64,000 nucleotides of DNA, from assembly GCA_911728455.2 (NCBI GenBank), contig OU452231.1:8896963-8960962 (forward strand), given 5' to 3'. Source of the stretch: Marthasterias glacialis. Its lineage: Eukaryota; Echinodermata; Asteroidea; Forcipulatida; Asteriidae. The notes beneath the pieces were generated by a model, which was not told the origin of the DNA, did not search any database, and saw nothing but the letters and a program-made list of their open reading frames with translations. Of the stretch, positions 51,434-64,000 are shown piece after piece (position 1 is the first letter of the stretch; the number at the start of each line of letters is the position of its first letter). A program made the translations under genes and the position numbers.

Positions 51434-53029
51434 AGTTAATCTTGTTTCTAAATAAAAACTCTAGTTTGTCGCGGTTAGTCTGCTGATTCGAAAGAGCCAA
51501 AGCTACGCCAATAAGTGCTGTTCATAGTGATCTCTTTGTGATCACACAAAAACACCACTGCAACATTGCTCCTATGTTGAAGCTGAACATTTTAAATTCA
51601 AATGGCTGTCTTCAATGTCGAAAGTCAATATTGGCAAGTGAAATGTTTTGACTACTGATATCGACACTTTACGGACGGCTGGTACTTCGCCAAAACGAAG
51701 GAGTGCACTCGAGTTCGCAATTTCACTGTCGTCGTTTTGATTCATCAATCCTTTAACTTGACACGTTTCAACTATGTCAGAATCCAGGAGTCTTTTTTTT
51801 TTTTTTCTTTTACACCAAGGAGGAGGTTGATGTTGTCCAATCAATTAGTTGGGATACCACGTTGGTTCTTGTCCGGCTTGACCGAGCGACGTTAACTCCA
51901 ACGCCACACAGCTTTCACAACCGAGTGTATGGATCGGTCCAACAACCCCGTGACGTACAAGTGACAGTACTTACACGTATTCGTCACCTACATACTGCAC
52001 GTCATGCTATATAAAACGTAGACTGGGCATTACTGCTTGGATACCGTGCAAAGCAAATTCAAAGCAAACTTGGCGGAGATAAAATTGCCTGGTGTTTACG
52101 TAGGGCGACATAGAGAGACCGGTCGAGTGCAGGACTTTAGCGCTGTCATAACTTCACGCCTGACGTCGTCACGCAGAAGTGCAGAAACTGTTCAATTAGA
52201 GCTGACACGCTTGTAGTTCCCCCTCCTCAAAGACACATCTGCTGTATCCAGTCCTCGCAAAAATGTTCCCCTGTCTCTGACTCTTGCCAACATCAAGAGG
52301 TAATCTGCAATCTAAATGCTTAAATCAATGAATACGTGACACAGAGATTTCCGAAATTGTTTGCTCCCGCGGGCGATAATGACATAAGGCTCTAACGCCG
52401 TCTAGAAATTAATTATTCCGGATGGAAATATTGCCTACTCTGCTGTATAAGCTGTGGTTGTCCCATGTTAGCGCAGCGGGGGAAATAATGATAGTGCAGG
52501 CGTATAAGGTTAACATAAAAGGTTATCCACTGACTGTGGATTTTGTTCTACTTGCATGGATTTTAAATTTAATATTTAAATCCCACTTGGTTGAAACTAT
52601 ATAGGCCTACCTGCTATTAAAATAAACCATTCAGTCTAAACGGTTTGCGGTCAAGACACAAATCCATGTTCTGGGATTTTATATTTTCACCCGTGTGGGT
52701 CCTTCAGATTTAGGTGTTAAAACCACCGAAGGCAAAGTACCAAATTACTGTAATGCACCGCAAAGTGCTGCTTGTAATCTTTGTCCCGTACGAGCTATTC
52801 TGAAGCGACGATGTGTGTTTTATGATACAAAAAGGTTTGATGAAATGTTTAAACAAACAATTAAAGGTTTGTATTAAAGGTACAAAGATTATTTGCAAAC
52901 TAAAAATATGTTGGTAGTTACCAGACTTCTGACGCCGGAAACCGTATATTCTTATCTGTAGAACAATGATTAAAATGGAAAATACTTGTTGCATTGGTAT
53001 CCGTAATAGATCTTCGTTGTGACTTTAAG

Positions 53030-53195
53030 GTGCCGCCATCTTGTTTTTCGTACCACTCAAATCAATGAACACCAAACTGAGGCTGGAAGGGCAAATTAGT
53101 CTGGTACCTTTCCAGTAGAATGATGATCAGTATTCAGTAATTCAATTCCACTCTGGGAGCAAGACTAATGGCGGCAGCATGGTAAAAGTCTATTT
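53030..53195. repeat. Dispersed repeat, copy 1
   Basis: Shares ACCTTTCCAGTAGAATGA, GGGAGCAAGACTAA and ATGGCGGCA with 58615-58790. Also shares GCCATCTTG-type sequence with 58.2 kb. Nature unknown. Confidence 0.65.
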
Positions 53196-54157
53196 AGCGA
53201 CTTGTTTCCTGTGAACGTTTACCCCTCAACGTCTTAGCTGTTGAAGACAGTTTCCTCAACTCGCCAACTCCTGGCAGCATAAAGGTTGCAGGTTCGACTC
53301 CTTCCCGAACCGACTGGGGATTTCGTGTTCTCCGAATAGTATCTAAAGCATGAACAAAAAAACATGAAGCATAAAAAAGGAAAAATACATAGTGCTGAAA
53401 GATGCACCACCCGTTTGGGGCTGATTTGACCCCAAAACGATGTAAAATAAAAAATGACATCATTTTTTGAAATATCATCTTATGGGGTTTGGTTCAGAAG
53501 TCCAATAGGAAGAAATAATTGCATCCCATTAATCATAAATGCACGATCTCGTTGTGATTTAGAAGTGTGGAATTTATTATTGAACATTTATTTCGTCTTC
53601 CGCTCACTACTTCTCTCGTAATATCGATCTGCAGTATAGTGTCACGCGCAGTGTTTGCCAACAAACACTCGCTCAACACCCAAAGTGGAACCGGGTTGGG
53701 GTCAATATCACCTACTTGTACAGATATTTCCTTATCCAGTCTCTGTGTTCAGCCACCCTCATCCAGTCATGGTAACACGAGATCCTTTAAATAAAGGGGA
53801 AACTGACCATTGCAAATAAAAAGGTAAATTGACAATGGCATTTAATATTCTGGTTGATGCATGATTACAATGCTTGGCAGTTTTTTTTCTTTTCTTCAAA
53901 TTGTTGTTTTGGATGTATGGACCAACCATACTGCGATTCCTACATTAATCCCCTGATTTCCCTTCATCTCAATGTGTCACCAAATCGAGGCTGTGTGGTA
54001 ATGGTAAACTGACCATTGGAACTAAAAAATATGAAATTGGCAATAACTTTTAACAATCTGGTCATTACTTTTCACTGTTGTACCATTTCACCTTCTTCTC
54101 ATTCTGCTCCCCTGCAAAAAAAACAAAACAAAACAAAACAAACAAACAAACAAACAA

Positions 54158-54332
54158 AACTGCGGTGTTAAATTGATTCTTTTGGTATCTATATATGACA
54201 ACACCGGCATGGTGTTAGTTATCCCCAATGCTTTATCGTTGGTAAGATTAACACCATTTCGGTGTTGTCACATTATAGATACCAAAAAAAAAAAAAAAAA
54301 AAAAAAAGAATCAATTTTAACACCCCAGTTTT
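54158..54332. mobile_element. Palindromic MITE with internal poly-A
   Basis: Left arm AAACTGCGGTGTTAAATTGA, TTCTTTTGGTATCTATA, GACAACACCGGCATGGTGTT pairs with the right arm. A run of A expanded inside the right arm. Confidence 0.75.
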
Positions 54333-57300
54333 TGCAGTGTACCAACCCGAGGCTGTGTGGGAACATAGACTGGTTCTTTTTTCTCATTGTGCGTCATCGG
54401 TAGCCTTATGGTTGTGCATTAGTATACTGGTACTGGGGACCACTCGATCAAAACAACCTCCACGTGATGAAAGGAAATCTTCTCATGATCAGTTCCACCG
54501 CAGGGATCGAGTGACCTATTCAACTTCCATCCAAGTATCGACTCTTTGTTCGTGTTTCTTGCCATGATGTTTTTCCCCAGTTTTTTTTTCGACGTCTACG
54601 TTTCCAATACACATCAAACATTGGCTTAGCGATTGGTGGAAAACGTGCACAAAACACGTTATTCATGTATAATGTAAAAAATTACCTTCTCACTGAAATA
54701 CCTCAGGAGGACAGAAAAGTAAATGACAGGCTGTCACATGGAAGAAACTAGACGCTGAATATTAAAGTTATGACACGTGAACATTAGTGAATAAAACAAA
54801 ATAAACAATTTGTAGTACTCACAAAAGCTATACTTTGTAGTAGTCACAAGATATACTGTTTTCCTAAGAATAGATTAGTACCATATGAGATAAACATGTG
54901 CTCGAAGATTTTCCAAAAAAACTAGGTTCTTGCCTTTGTTTGCAAACTGAGTGCCAGTGGGCACTTTTTTAATGACGAACGTAATTCTAGACAATGACAA
55001 ACTGCTTCCCGCTGTTAGATCGAAAATGTGATATTCTAATTTGTTGAGATTCGCACAGACTGATGATTCACTGATTTGCTTTCCAAAAACTAGAGGATTT
55101 GAAATGAATATGCTCTCTCAAACTTCAATCGTGTATCGTACCTTCAAGTAGGTTTGTCAGACAAGGTAAATCACGTGTCGTGACGTCATGTTTAATTTTG
55201 TTCAGGCGCGTGGGTGTGTTATATGACCCGTGTTTCTATTGTGTCCCTATTGGAGTATAAGATTACAATTTGATGATTATTTTTCACGAGACCCGAGTGT
55301 GACAATCCCCTCCCAAAGGTCAGCCTGAATAGCAAACTTGCTTCCTGTATGCTTTAGAGTCAAGCATGCTTATTTCATATATGGAATTACAAGCATTTCT
55401 CTATTTTAGTAGGAAAATAAATATTCAAAAATTTAGTAGGGTAATAGGTTGTAAATTATCAATAATTTAGGGGTGGGATTTGTTTTGTACTATCACTAAG
55501 GGTTAATTCTCGAGAAGATACGTATTCCAAATAATGATATCTTCAATTTTGACTCTAAAATAATGGGACTTTTTTGTCATGTTATATGCGGTTTGCTTTT
55601 TTTTTTTTTAAGTTATATAGCTAACATTAGTCCGTTTTCTTTATTAGCCACACGTGTTAGTTCAACGGGACTAATTGTCATCAAACTGCTTTATGACACA
55701 CAAAAAGCTATAGCACATAAATAATTTTGCTTACCAGAAAACAGGAGCCAACCATTTATGCCGTGTCGTGTGTACTCATTACAATTGATCCCTCACCACC
55801 CTTCTCTAAGCATGACTTTATTAAGCACCATTTTCTGCTGGTAACAAGCTGCTAAAAGTGAAACGGGGTACCGGTATTACTTAAGCCCCCGCAACGACGT
55901 CTCAGCGTCACTCCCTACATCTCACAGCGATGATAATTTATGTCAAAGGTCATGACTAGACGTCACTCGAAGTTCAACGACAACCAACTGTCAAAGCCCC
56001 CCATCCAAGGACAACGGCAATGTTTGTCGACATAATGCTGACTATCAGTCTTACCGGGTGCTATTTTAGATTTGGGTCTTGTTTTTGAACAACTTGCAAC
56101 TATTGACAGAGTTACAGCTGATGCGTGAGTAGCGCTGGTATAAAACGCGTTCCTCGCTCAAGACGACACCTTTTAGCGGAAAATATTAATAATGCATCGT
56201 CTACCGTGCATCACCTTTTATAGCACTGGCTCCACACGGCACACACCCGGCTGTCGTTTCATATGTTGATACAGTATAATTACACAACTAAAAGTTCGAT
56301 GTTCGAATGGATGTTCCGATCGTAGAGAGGAAGAGGGAGAGAGAGAGGGAGCCCGGTTTTTAAATCGCTTTCAGCTTCCATTCCGTTAACAGCTCTTTAC
56401 TTGCCGTGGACACGCTCATCACCTTCAGACATGACCGGCAATGAGGTCCCGCCTGTATCAATTTGATTCAATTACCCCGCGATGACCCCCGCTCCAATCC
56501 TCCCGCCAGGGGGACACCGCGGAAGGTGAGACAGAAAATACCCGAGACGCGCGTCGCCGTGAAGTCCCCGGTGAGTGTCCCGTGGGCTGCGGCCCATTAT
56601 TTTCCTGCTGGGAGAACTCCTTGTGGTCAGTTTGCGAAAATGTTATGAATAAAACCACGGGGTCGGCGACTTGGTTATCGACGGGTAAAACGCTCCGTAA
56701 CTGGCTTCCAACAGGGATGGATATTACATGGTAGGAATACCTAAATGTTTGCGGCTCGCTTTTTAAAAGAAATCTAAAGGAAAGTGACAGATAGCAAGGT
56801 AAGTGATTAAGTTTTATCAAATATCCTTCCTGAATACAATGTTTCAATTACTACCGGTTTTCCGTAGTGGTTGGTATTGGCCATGCAGTCAGTGGCATAT
56901 ATTTCCTTCTTTATAACCCTTCCACAGGAACTGCGCTACCATAACACACTACGGAAAGGCAACTAATGGAAAAAGGATGTCTTTCTCTTTATCCGGAAAA
57001 AAAGAACAAAAAAAAAAAAACAGACAAAAAACAGCATTAGTTTGTTTCACTGTCTTTGTCTTTATAGAACTAAAGAAGTTACTCATGTAATAACAATAAC
57101 AGCCAGTGTGATGGTAACTTACAATAGACGCATTATCACACAGTAACAGAATCAGGTGAACTAATCAGAATAAGAAAACAGACCAAATACTCTCTTCAGT
57201 TTTTCGATTGAAGTTTACTCGATTCGATTGAAACTAGGGACAAACTGCAAAAGATTTGTCCCTGGCTTAATGGAAAAGAGTGATTTCCAATCTGCTTAGA

Positions 57301-57719
57301 GTGATTTTCAATCTAACTTTTTAAGTGAGTAGAGGTACAAAGCAAACAAACCGCGTTTATTACTATAAAATACCACTATTCAACTTCAGTAACATACCAT
57401 TACTCATGTCAGTAACATAATTATAGAGATAGGGTTATGATGTTGTTCTAGCATTGTTAAAGACAGTTCTTTTAGTTTTAGAAAGTCACAGGTGTACATT
57501 TTAGACAAAACAGCGTAAATTCAAAGTATGACCTTAAGTCAAGTTCCCGCCTCGGAGACCCAAAAGCTTTAGGCTTCCATGTCGTGGCGTCTTCAAAATA
57601 TGTCTAAATCGCTTTATGAGAAAAAAAATAATTGTTTTTACAGGCCATTACGGCAATGAGACTTTTGAACGTCATGTCAAATAACCTCGTTATTGATGAT
57701 GATTTGTTTATTTTATTAC

Positions 57720-58205
57720 AATCTTTAAACGGGATAAGAAGATAAGCATACATCAATGTCCTCTTAGGCCATCCAATTCAATAGACTAAAAAAAGGACAA
57801 AACCATCAAGACATGCGAAACAGTAAAATTTCGAAAGAATAAATAAAGGAGATAATTACTTAAAATAAAGTGTCTTATATGTACAAACTTAAAAATGTCA
57901 ACAGAAAGAGTGTTTTGAATTGAAGAAGGCATATTTTTCCAAACTTTAGCACCGGCAAACTTAAAGGACTGTTGAAAACAATCAACGTTAGGTTAAGGGA
58001 AAACAACATTCAGAGAGTGCATTTCTAGTATTAACACCACGCCTATCGAAGTACATTTCTACGTCATTACTTAGTCTACTTGGTGCAAACCTGTGAACAC
58101 ATTTATACATTAGAAAGGTTAAATAAAAGTATCTTCTTTGTTCTAAGATTTGCAAAAAAATCTGCTTGATAACGTCTTCTCCATGACAGTTAATATAGTC
58201 AAAAT
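57720..58205 (-). pseudogene. Non-LTR retrotransposon relic, RT C-terminal region
   Basis: The minus strand reads, in pieces separated by a frameshift, LTFLMYKCVHRFAPSRLSND then VEMYFDRRGVNTRNALSE, and later SFKFAGAKVWKNMPSSIQNT. This resembles the C-terminal end of CR1/L2-type reverse transcriptases (short-range pattern FMYKxxHxLAPxxLS ... F...GAxxWNxLPxxI). A 3' UTR-like AT-rich part follows. It is broken and 5'-truncated. Confidence 0.7.
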
Positions 58206-58614
58206 TATTATGATGGGTGAAGCCATCTTGTTTCCCCCCATATTAAACAAGTGCAACGAAATCGAGGCTCGAATGAAAATACTCATCTAGCACACTTGTG
58301 GTACACATATGGTGAATGTATGGATGTATGTGGTTGCCTACATACACAGGACATGACGAAAAGAACTTTACCCACAGAGTTAGGGAGCACTCGCGATGCC
58401 ACGCACGGAACTCCGCTGCCACCATGGGCGAAAATTCCCATGGGTCAATTGCCTACAAATGTCCTCTTAAAAATGTTTGCTGATTAAACTGATGAGTGAC
58501 CAGTGTAAATGAATGGTCCGCGTCATTTTCTCAATGGTCAAATATGCTCCTTGTCGGGCCGTGTCGCATGGTTTTGTACGCCTTCTAGTTCTTATTATAT
58601 AACTCTATGACTTT

Positions 58615-58790
58615 ACCATGGTGCCGACATCTTGGTTTTTCCCTACCACTCAAATCAACGTAAACCAAATCGAGGCTGGAGGGAAACATTAGTCTGGCAC
58701 CTTTCCAGTAGAATGAAAATCGGTATTCGGTAATGCAATGTCCCCAAGGGGAGCAAGACTAAATATGGCGGCAACATGATAATGGTCTGT
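58615..58790. repeat. Dispersed repeat, copy 2
   Basis: Same blocks as 53030-53195: ACCTTTCCAGTAGAATGA, GGGGAGCAAGACTAA and TATGGCGGCAACATG. Confidence 0.65.
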
Positions 58791-60672
58791 AGACCTTTCT
58801 TTTGTTTACAAGCATAACCACCATTTTGTGCGTGAGTCCTTGAATATCACAAAATGTATGAACTGGCTTAGCAAAAAATTGCCCTTTTTATGATTTTTTC
58901 CCGTTTCTTTTTTAAGTAAGCCTATAGTTAGTTAACCTTCTGTTTTGATAGTGAAATTTATTTATCATTAATATGGGTATTAATTTGATAGCATTATTGG
59001 TCAAATAATAACCTGTTGTATTTTCTTTAGCAGTGAAGGCCAACTGTATCTTTGCCAAACCTGGTTGGCAAAACTCGCGGCTGTGACGTTGCAAAAGAAA
59101 GGTCTATACGATGATCAAGTTATGTAGATGCACTTACAAAGTTTTTTTTTTTTTTTTTTTTATTTTTTTTTTTAGGGTTGTCTCTAAAGCCTTGCCCGCT
59201 TAAAACACCAATGACCACCCGGTGCTCTCAACCCAGTAGTCTTACGGGCTTACACGTGTGATGCATCGAGCCTGAAAGAAAAATAAAGTGATTGCTATGT
59301 TATTTTTTTTATATAATCGCTGTGGTGACATGAGATATGGGGGGCCAAACATTAACTTTTAATATCGCTATGAAAACAAATTATTGTTTTAAGTATGAGA
59401 CATTTCCTCTAAATAATATAAACTCTTACACAGATCTTCATCAAGCCCCTCCAGCCCCTTTTCCCATTCTAAAGATACAGTACAGATGATGCTTTAAACA
59501 TCTGCCCTGTCACCAACTATGTACTGACAACTACACAGATTCTTTCAAACCATGTTTATCCGCTCGATGCACGATCAGACGATTGCTCAGGAAAGAGCCC
59601 AAGCTCTGATTAATGTTAACACCTTCGTCATGATTCCATCTGACCGATCTGAATACTAGACACAGTTAACACTGGTACAGCTGGGCTTCCGCTTGGGCAC
59701 GTCTGCGTCATGTCAGATAAAGCTTGCACCGTCTTCAGTTGTCGAACGAACACGGATCGCTTTTGGATGAGTTTGTAACGATTGACCAACAAGACGAAAC
59801 TGGGACACCTAAAGAGGGGGCGGGGTCGGGTGGCGAACAGACAAACGGGAATCTATATCTGAGTGTTGTTAACATTGAAAGTGATTTTGTCAATCTAATC
59901 GCCCGCCTTTTACAGTGTCCGTTTAACCTTAACTCTCTTCTACTGCAAGCTTGTTGTCGGTGTAGTTTCGCGATGCGTCCGTACCTTGACCAAAGTGAGT
60001 TTCAATTGTGTTGTGTCCGCGCTCTACACCTATAGTTGGACTCCGGTCCGAATCCCACACTTGCTGCTAAAAGGTTAGGTCTTGTTTCTTAATACCCCAG
60101 TCTCATTAGAATATCTAATTTAATTTTATCAGCAGTTCTTCCCACCTACTTCGACAATCTGAAATCTCCCCGATGCCCCTGTCTCGTCAATTTCTGAATG
60201 AATCATTGATGGAATTTCAAGATAGATAGGTGCGTCTACATTAATTTTCTAGGCGCCGCGTGTACGTCCTGTGCACACGCTCGACGTATTTTGCATTCAG
60301 TAACATTTCTTTCCCTGGTGCCCGTTCACACTTGACATATAATTGAGTTAATAACGCTTGCAAGCCAGCTATGTTTAAATTTTCCAGATGAAAAACTGCT
60401 GCTTACGTAGCAGAGAGAGCCTGCACTAGGGCCACTTTTTATGTATTTATTTATTTATTTTTGGTGGGGGAGGGGAAGGCTTACGTCTTTGGCCAACTTG
60501 GTTGGCACTTGTTTTTTATTGTTGGAGTTATGACGAGCGCATCTTTTTGAAAGTTTTCTTTAGGCTCCATCTTAACTAACCAACCCAGCCCTTGACTACC
60601 TCCTCTCAACGTCTAGTATCCCGACGACGAATACTTTGTTCACTGGTAACCATATTATACCTTCCAGTCTCA

Positions 60673-60820
60673 GGCCGTGTCCAAATTAACGGCTTCGGCA
60701 CATTTTGGCCTTCCGGCCGTAGCCATGTGGCCGGAACGCCAAAATATCATATTCTTTAATGTTGTAGCCACAGCCAACGGCCGTATAGTCGTAGCCGAAG
60801 TCGCTTGATTCGGACACAGC
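60673..60820. mobile_element. MITE, family B copy 2
   Basis: Inverted ends: GTGTCCAAATTAACGGCTTC against GCCGAAGTCGCTTGATTCGG then ACAC. Inside, CGGCCGTAGCC and GGCCGTATAGTCGTAGCC pair imperfectly. Confidence 0.7.
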
Positions 60821-61247
60821 TTCAGATCCAATTCCAGTCTGTTCTGCTTGAAATGAACAGCGAATAAACAGTTTTGGTAGAACGAAAAACTATTCGCAGA
60901 CAATCAGCCGGTCACCAGCGAAAACAAACTGATGACTTTTTAGGATCTGGTTCCCTGGCACCGTTTAGCGTAAAAGTAATTTAGAGTCGGTGCACGATGA
61001 CTACGTCATGCTTGATGGCCTTTGTCTAGTAGAAACATGTACAGCCACAGTTATGTTGAAGCGGACAAAAACTTTGTTCATCTTGCTGGATTAGTGCCAA
61101 GATTTTCTAAAAGTACCAGGTGTTTTGTGTGTGCCTATTACACAAAGAAAAAATTCCGTCTGGACCATTTTGGAACATTCCTTGTGTGCAATGCAGAAAG
61201 GGACGGACGAGACCAGTGTATCTGCTCTATGTTGTACCTTGAACAAA

Positions 61248-61310
61248 ATGGCGTCGCGAGGTACGAGGCATAACATTGGGAGCTCTCATCTAAAAGTTAC
61301 TCATCTCAAC
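61248..61310 (+). CDS. Weak candidate first coding exon
   Basis: AAAATGGCG is a good start context. The frame MASRGTRHNIGSSHLKVTHL continues to AACTT|GTAAGT. No downstream exon or protein family is recognised, so this may equally be chance. Confidence 0.2.
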
Positions 61311-64000
61311 TTGTAAGTACCTCTTCACTTTCATGTTACAAATTGATATTCACGGTTTATCGCAGCTATGTGTGCATTTTTAACAGTTGTATGTATTGTT
61401 GTATAGTTCACTTCTACATTTTGGTAGTTTTTAAAAGTAGCGTCGAGACTGAGGAAGAGGGCTTTTGCACGGGGTACGCGGAAAATGCTTGCAGTTTTTA
61501 GATGATTGTTTCTAAGAATGTACCAGCGTGGCGTGAAGCATTGTTTGTATCATGGCGGAGCTATATGGGATAATGTATCGGATAGTGGCCGCCATTTTCA
61601 AGACAAAATAACGTGACTTATATAAGGGAAGGGTTGATTGTTAGTGCCTGTCACTCTCAAACTCATGCATATTATTCTCAAACTCGTTGTTGTTGCATCA
61701 CAAAGACCTTTTAATACTCGAATGATAAAGAATGCACCATCCAAGAATTTCAAGCACCGTGTTTTGGTTGGAAGTTTTCAAATCACGAATGTGTACAAAT
61801 TAAAACTGAAATGTCAAGGTCCATTGGTAACTTCATGCCCAGCACAGGCATTGTTGACCAGTAGCCGCTGCCCATTGACCACTGTTGACTAGGTAATAAC
61901 ATTACAAAATTATCACAACAAATATTGACAAAGATCCTTTTATAATAATAATAATCATAATAATAAAAATAGCGGAATCTTATATAGCGCACGTATCTAC
62001 CAGCAATTAGGTACTCAAGGCGCTTATTATAGTCATTTTTTTAACGACAGAATTTGGAAGTTTTTTTTGTTTTTTTTGTTTATAAATTATGAGACCCATT
62101 TATGTAGCACCTTATAAGGGTTTATCCCATACTCTATTCTCCATCCCGGTGTAGACACTGTGTTTATGAAAGTGACCATACTCAAAACAATTTCTTTGTC
62201 TCTTTCATACATGACACTTAAAACTGTAAATATTCTTTTTATTTATGATTAGTTATTTTTTTATCGTTATTATTAGTTATTGATTTGTAATTTCAACGGT
62301 TTAGCACCATTCAGTGGCAACCGCTTCTCCCACATGGGTGCACACAACAATACAACATTATAGAATGACAGAGCACATGCACAACAATGATCTGTAGTGA
62401 TTGAGCATAAACAAACCTATGTATGTGATTTGATTTGGGTTATTGGAATCCTTCTGGTGTCAAGTAAGCAGATTAGGCTTGAGGTGAGTTGTCCCAATTG
62501 TCAAATCATTGGGTTTCAAGTAAGCAGATAAGGCTTACGGCAAGTCGTCCTAAATGTCTCGTATAGGGTGAATGGTAAGCAGATGGGGCGAGTCGTCCTA
62601 ATTGTCGTGTCATTGGGTTTCAAGTCAGCAGATGAGGCTTACGGCAAGTCGTCCTTATTGTCACGTAAAGGGTGTATGGTAAATTAGATGAGGCTTGGGC
62701 AGGTCGGCCTAATTGTCATGTTTATGGTATCGCGTAAGCAGATGAGGCTTGGCGAGTCGTCGTAGTTGTCACGTCATACGGTATAGGGTGAGAAGGCTTG
62801 GCAAGTCGTCTTTATAATGTCATGTCTTATGAGGTAAGCAGATGGTGACCGATTTTTATCATGTCAAAGAAGACCCACCTGCTCCTACGTCCGGCTCTAA
62901 TTTCCCTTGCATAATATTAAAACAAAAATAACTGGAACTCAATTTGCAAAATCCATACAATTAATCCTCTTTCAGACCTTAATCATGTGCATTTTTTTGA
63001 AATGCATCTTTACAGATGGGTTAAAAATGAGACAAAAATATAACACAATATAACATAAAATAACAATAATAATACTAATAACAACAAACACCAAATTACC
63101 TCCTTTTTCTTCCATGTTTCAGAACTTGTTATTTTCTTTCCTATGATAGATTAATAAAATCTTCTTTTAAATTAGGACTGTTTGGTGACTTCTCCCCACT
63201 AGCAGAAGTCATCCCCACCTGAAAAGGTCATATAATGCCATGTGAGACAGTATTTTCCCCCATCACACATGGCAACAAAAATATTATCATAAACTGGCTG
63301 GTTTTTATTTAGGCTAATTTATTACCGTTATACAAAGGTGGCGTAAGCTTCTAAGGTTTTCCCAACACTCCTTGTACCCTTCGATCCAGATCATGTAAAC
63401 GATGATAATCTCAAGTTGAAGTCTTGATTTTGACCGTTCAATATATTTGCTGTAGTCGCATTATGCTGTTGAGCCCTGCATTCATTAACCTTCTCTCTGA
63501 GTGGGGGGGGGGGTAGAAATGCTGGTGACTTGAGATGATGTTATTAATGTTTTAGAATGCTGGAGTCGGTGGTTCGCATCCCATCCAAGTAGTTTGTCTG
63601 TATAATAATGAGTTTCCGCAGGACTTGGGAAAGCACCGAGTGTATGTGCTTATACACACACTGTTGTTGTATCAACCTTTATTCAAGCAAAAAGCAACAT
63701 ATTAAGCAGGAAAAGAAACAAGGAACATTAAAAGCCCAGGACGAAACCTGTCACAAAGTGGTCCAGGTAATGGCTGCTCAAAGTACCATAAAAAAATAAA
63801 CACAAACAAAATACCAAAACAAATACACGAGAAGAGGTAAACAATAAAATATATAGAAATGATTGTGTTGGACTGAAGCAACCTGGTACAGATACTTCAG
63901 GTACTGATAAAGGGTTTGTTTAATAGTAAAACTATTTTACACTGGGTTTTGAATCATTTATTTTTCGATCGATTTGTTAAAATACATATTTTTAAAAGAC
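61311..64000. other. No gene recognised; repeats only
   Basis: Contains an antisense SINE-type tail (about 61940-62035, TATATAGCGC), a degenerate tandem repeat (62440-62860), poly-G (63503-63512) and a SINE fragment (63555-63660). Confidence 0.5.
62440..62860. repeat. Degenerate tandem repeat of about 60 bp
   Basis: Repeats of GTAAGCAGAT(A/G)AGGCTT, GGC(A/G)AGTCGTCCTAAT and TGTC(A/G)(C/T)GTCAT at roughly 60-bp intervals, six or seven copies with indels. Confidence 0.75.

Larger units (their letters stand above)
51434..61247. other. Gene-poor region with transposon remnants
   Basis: No exon chain could be built. TATA-like boxes on the plus strand (TATATAAAA near 52010; GGTATAAAACGCG near 56130) have no attached coding exon I can defend. 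Contents I can name: dispersed repeats (53.0 and 58.6 kb), a palindromic MITE (54.2 kb), a LINE relic (57.7-58.2 kb) and a MITE (60.7 kb). Confidence 0.55.

Noticed and set aside
52008..52020. TATATAAAA box as promoter of a plus-strand gene
   Set aside because: No coding exon or convincing start follows within several hundred bases.
56458..56847. 129-codon minus-strand open frame in GC-richer DNA
   Set aside because: No domain, no splice context and no conserved start; kept only as part of the gene-poor region.
59724..60035. 103-codon plus-strand open frame
   Set aside because: The residue pattern shows no known domain or membrane/signal features, and no adjoining exon was found; may be chance or a 5' UTR.

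Overview
This is nuclear DNA from an animal, not a prokaryote. Long introns with GT/AG borders, tRNA-derived SINEs, short inverted-repeat transposons, non-LTR retrotransposon remnants and many minisatellites fill most of it. The gene families and repeat style suggest a marine deuterostome invertebrate, most likely an echinoderm; that placement is inference.

Three genes can be supported. (1) Plus strand, 372-30477: 23 exons of PTCD3 (mitoribosomal protein mS39, a pentatricopeptide-repeat protein). Only the N-terminus (targeting peptide and first residues) lies before the window. All exon junctions join in phase to give 655 continuous residues. (2) Minus strand, 47326-33942: an eight-exon gene for a predicted 483-residue secreted protein. 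It has a signal peptide, five WAP-like (four-disulfide-core) modules and one Kazal-like module. Every intron is phase 1, and each module has its own exon. Two neighbouring WAP exons are near-identical duplicates. (3) Minus strand, 51433-50420: an intronless class A GPCR of the biogenic-amine type with a full catecholamine/phenolamine pocket signature.

PTCD3 and the inhibitor gene are convergent, about 3.5 kb apart. The GPCR lies upstream of the inhibitor gene on the same strand. From about 51.5 kb to the end I see no convincing gene beyond one weak first-exon candidate at 61.2 kb.

The most unusual content is in the non-coding DNA. Several tandem repeats in PTCD3 introns are built from the gene's own splice-site regions (exons 8, 12, 15 and 21). 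Intron 16 holds about 17 head-to-tail 77-bp tRNA-Leu-like units with a constant period. Intron 22 holds 23 copies of a 20-bp palindrome that looks like a splice donor on both strands. The introns of the inhibitor gene hold three copies of an inverted-repeat element; two are 1139 bp long and share a small ORF whose length differences are multiples of three, suggesting an uncharacterised element-encoded protein.
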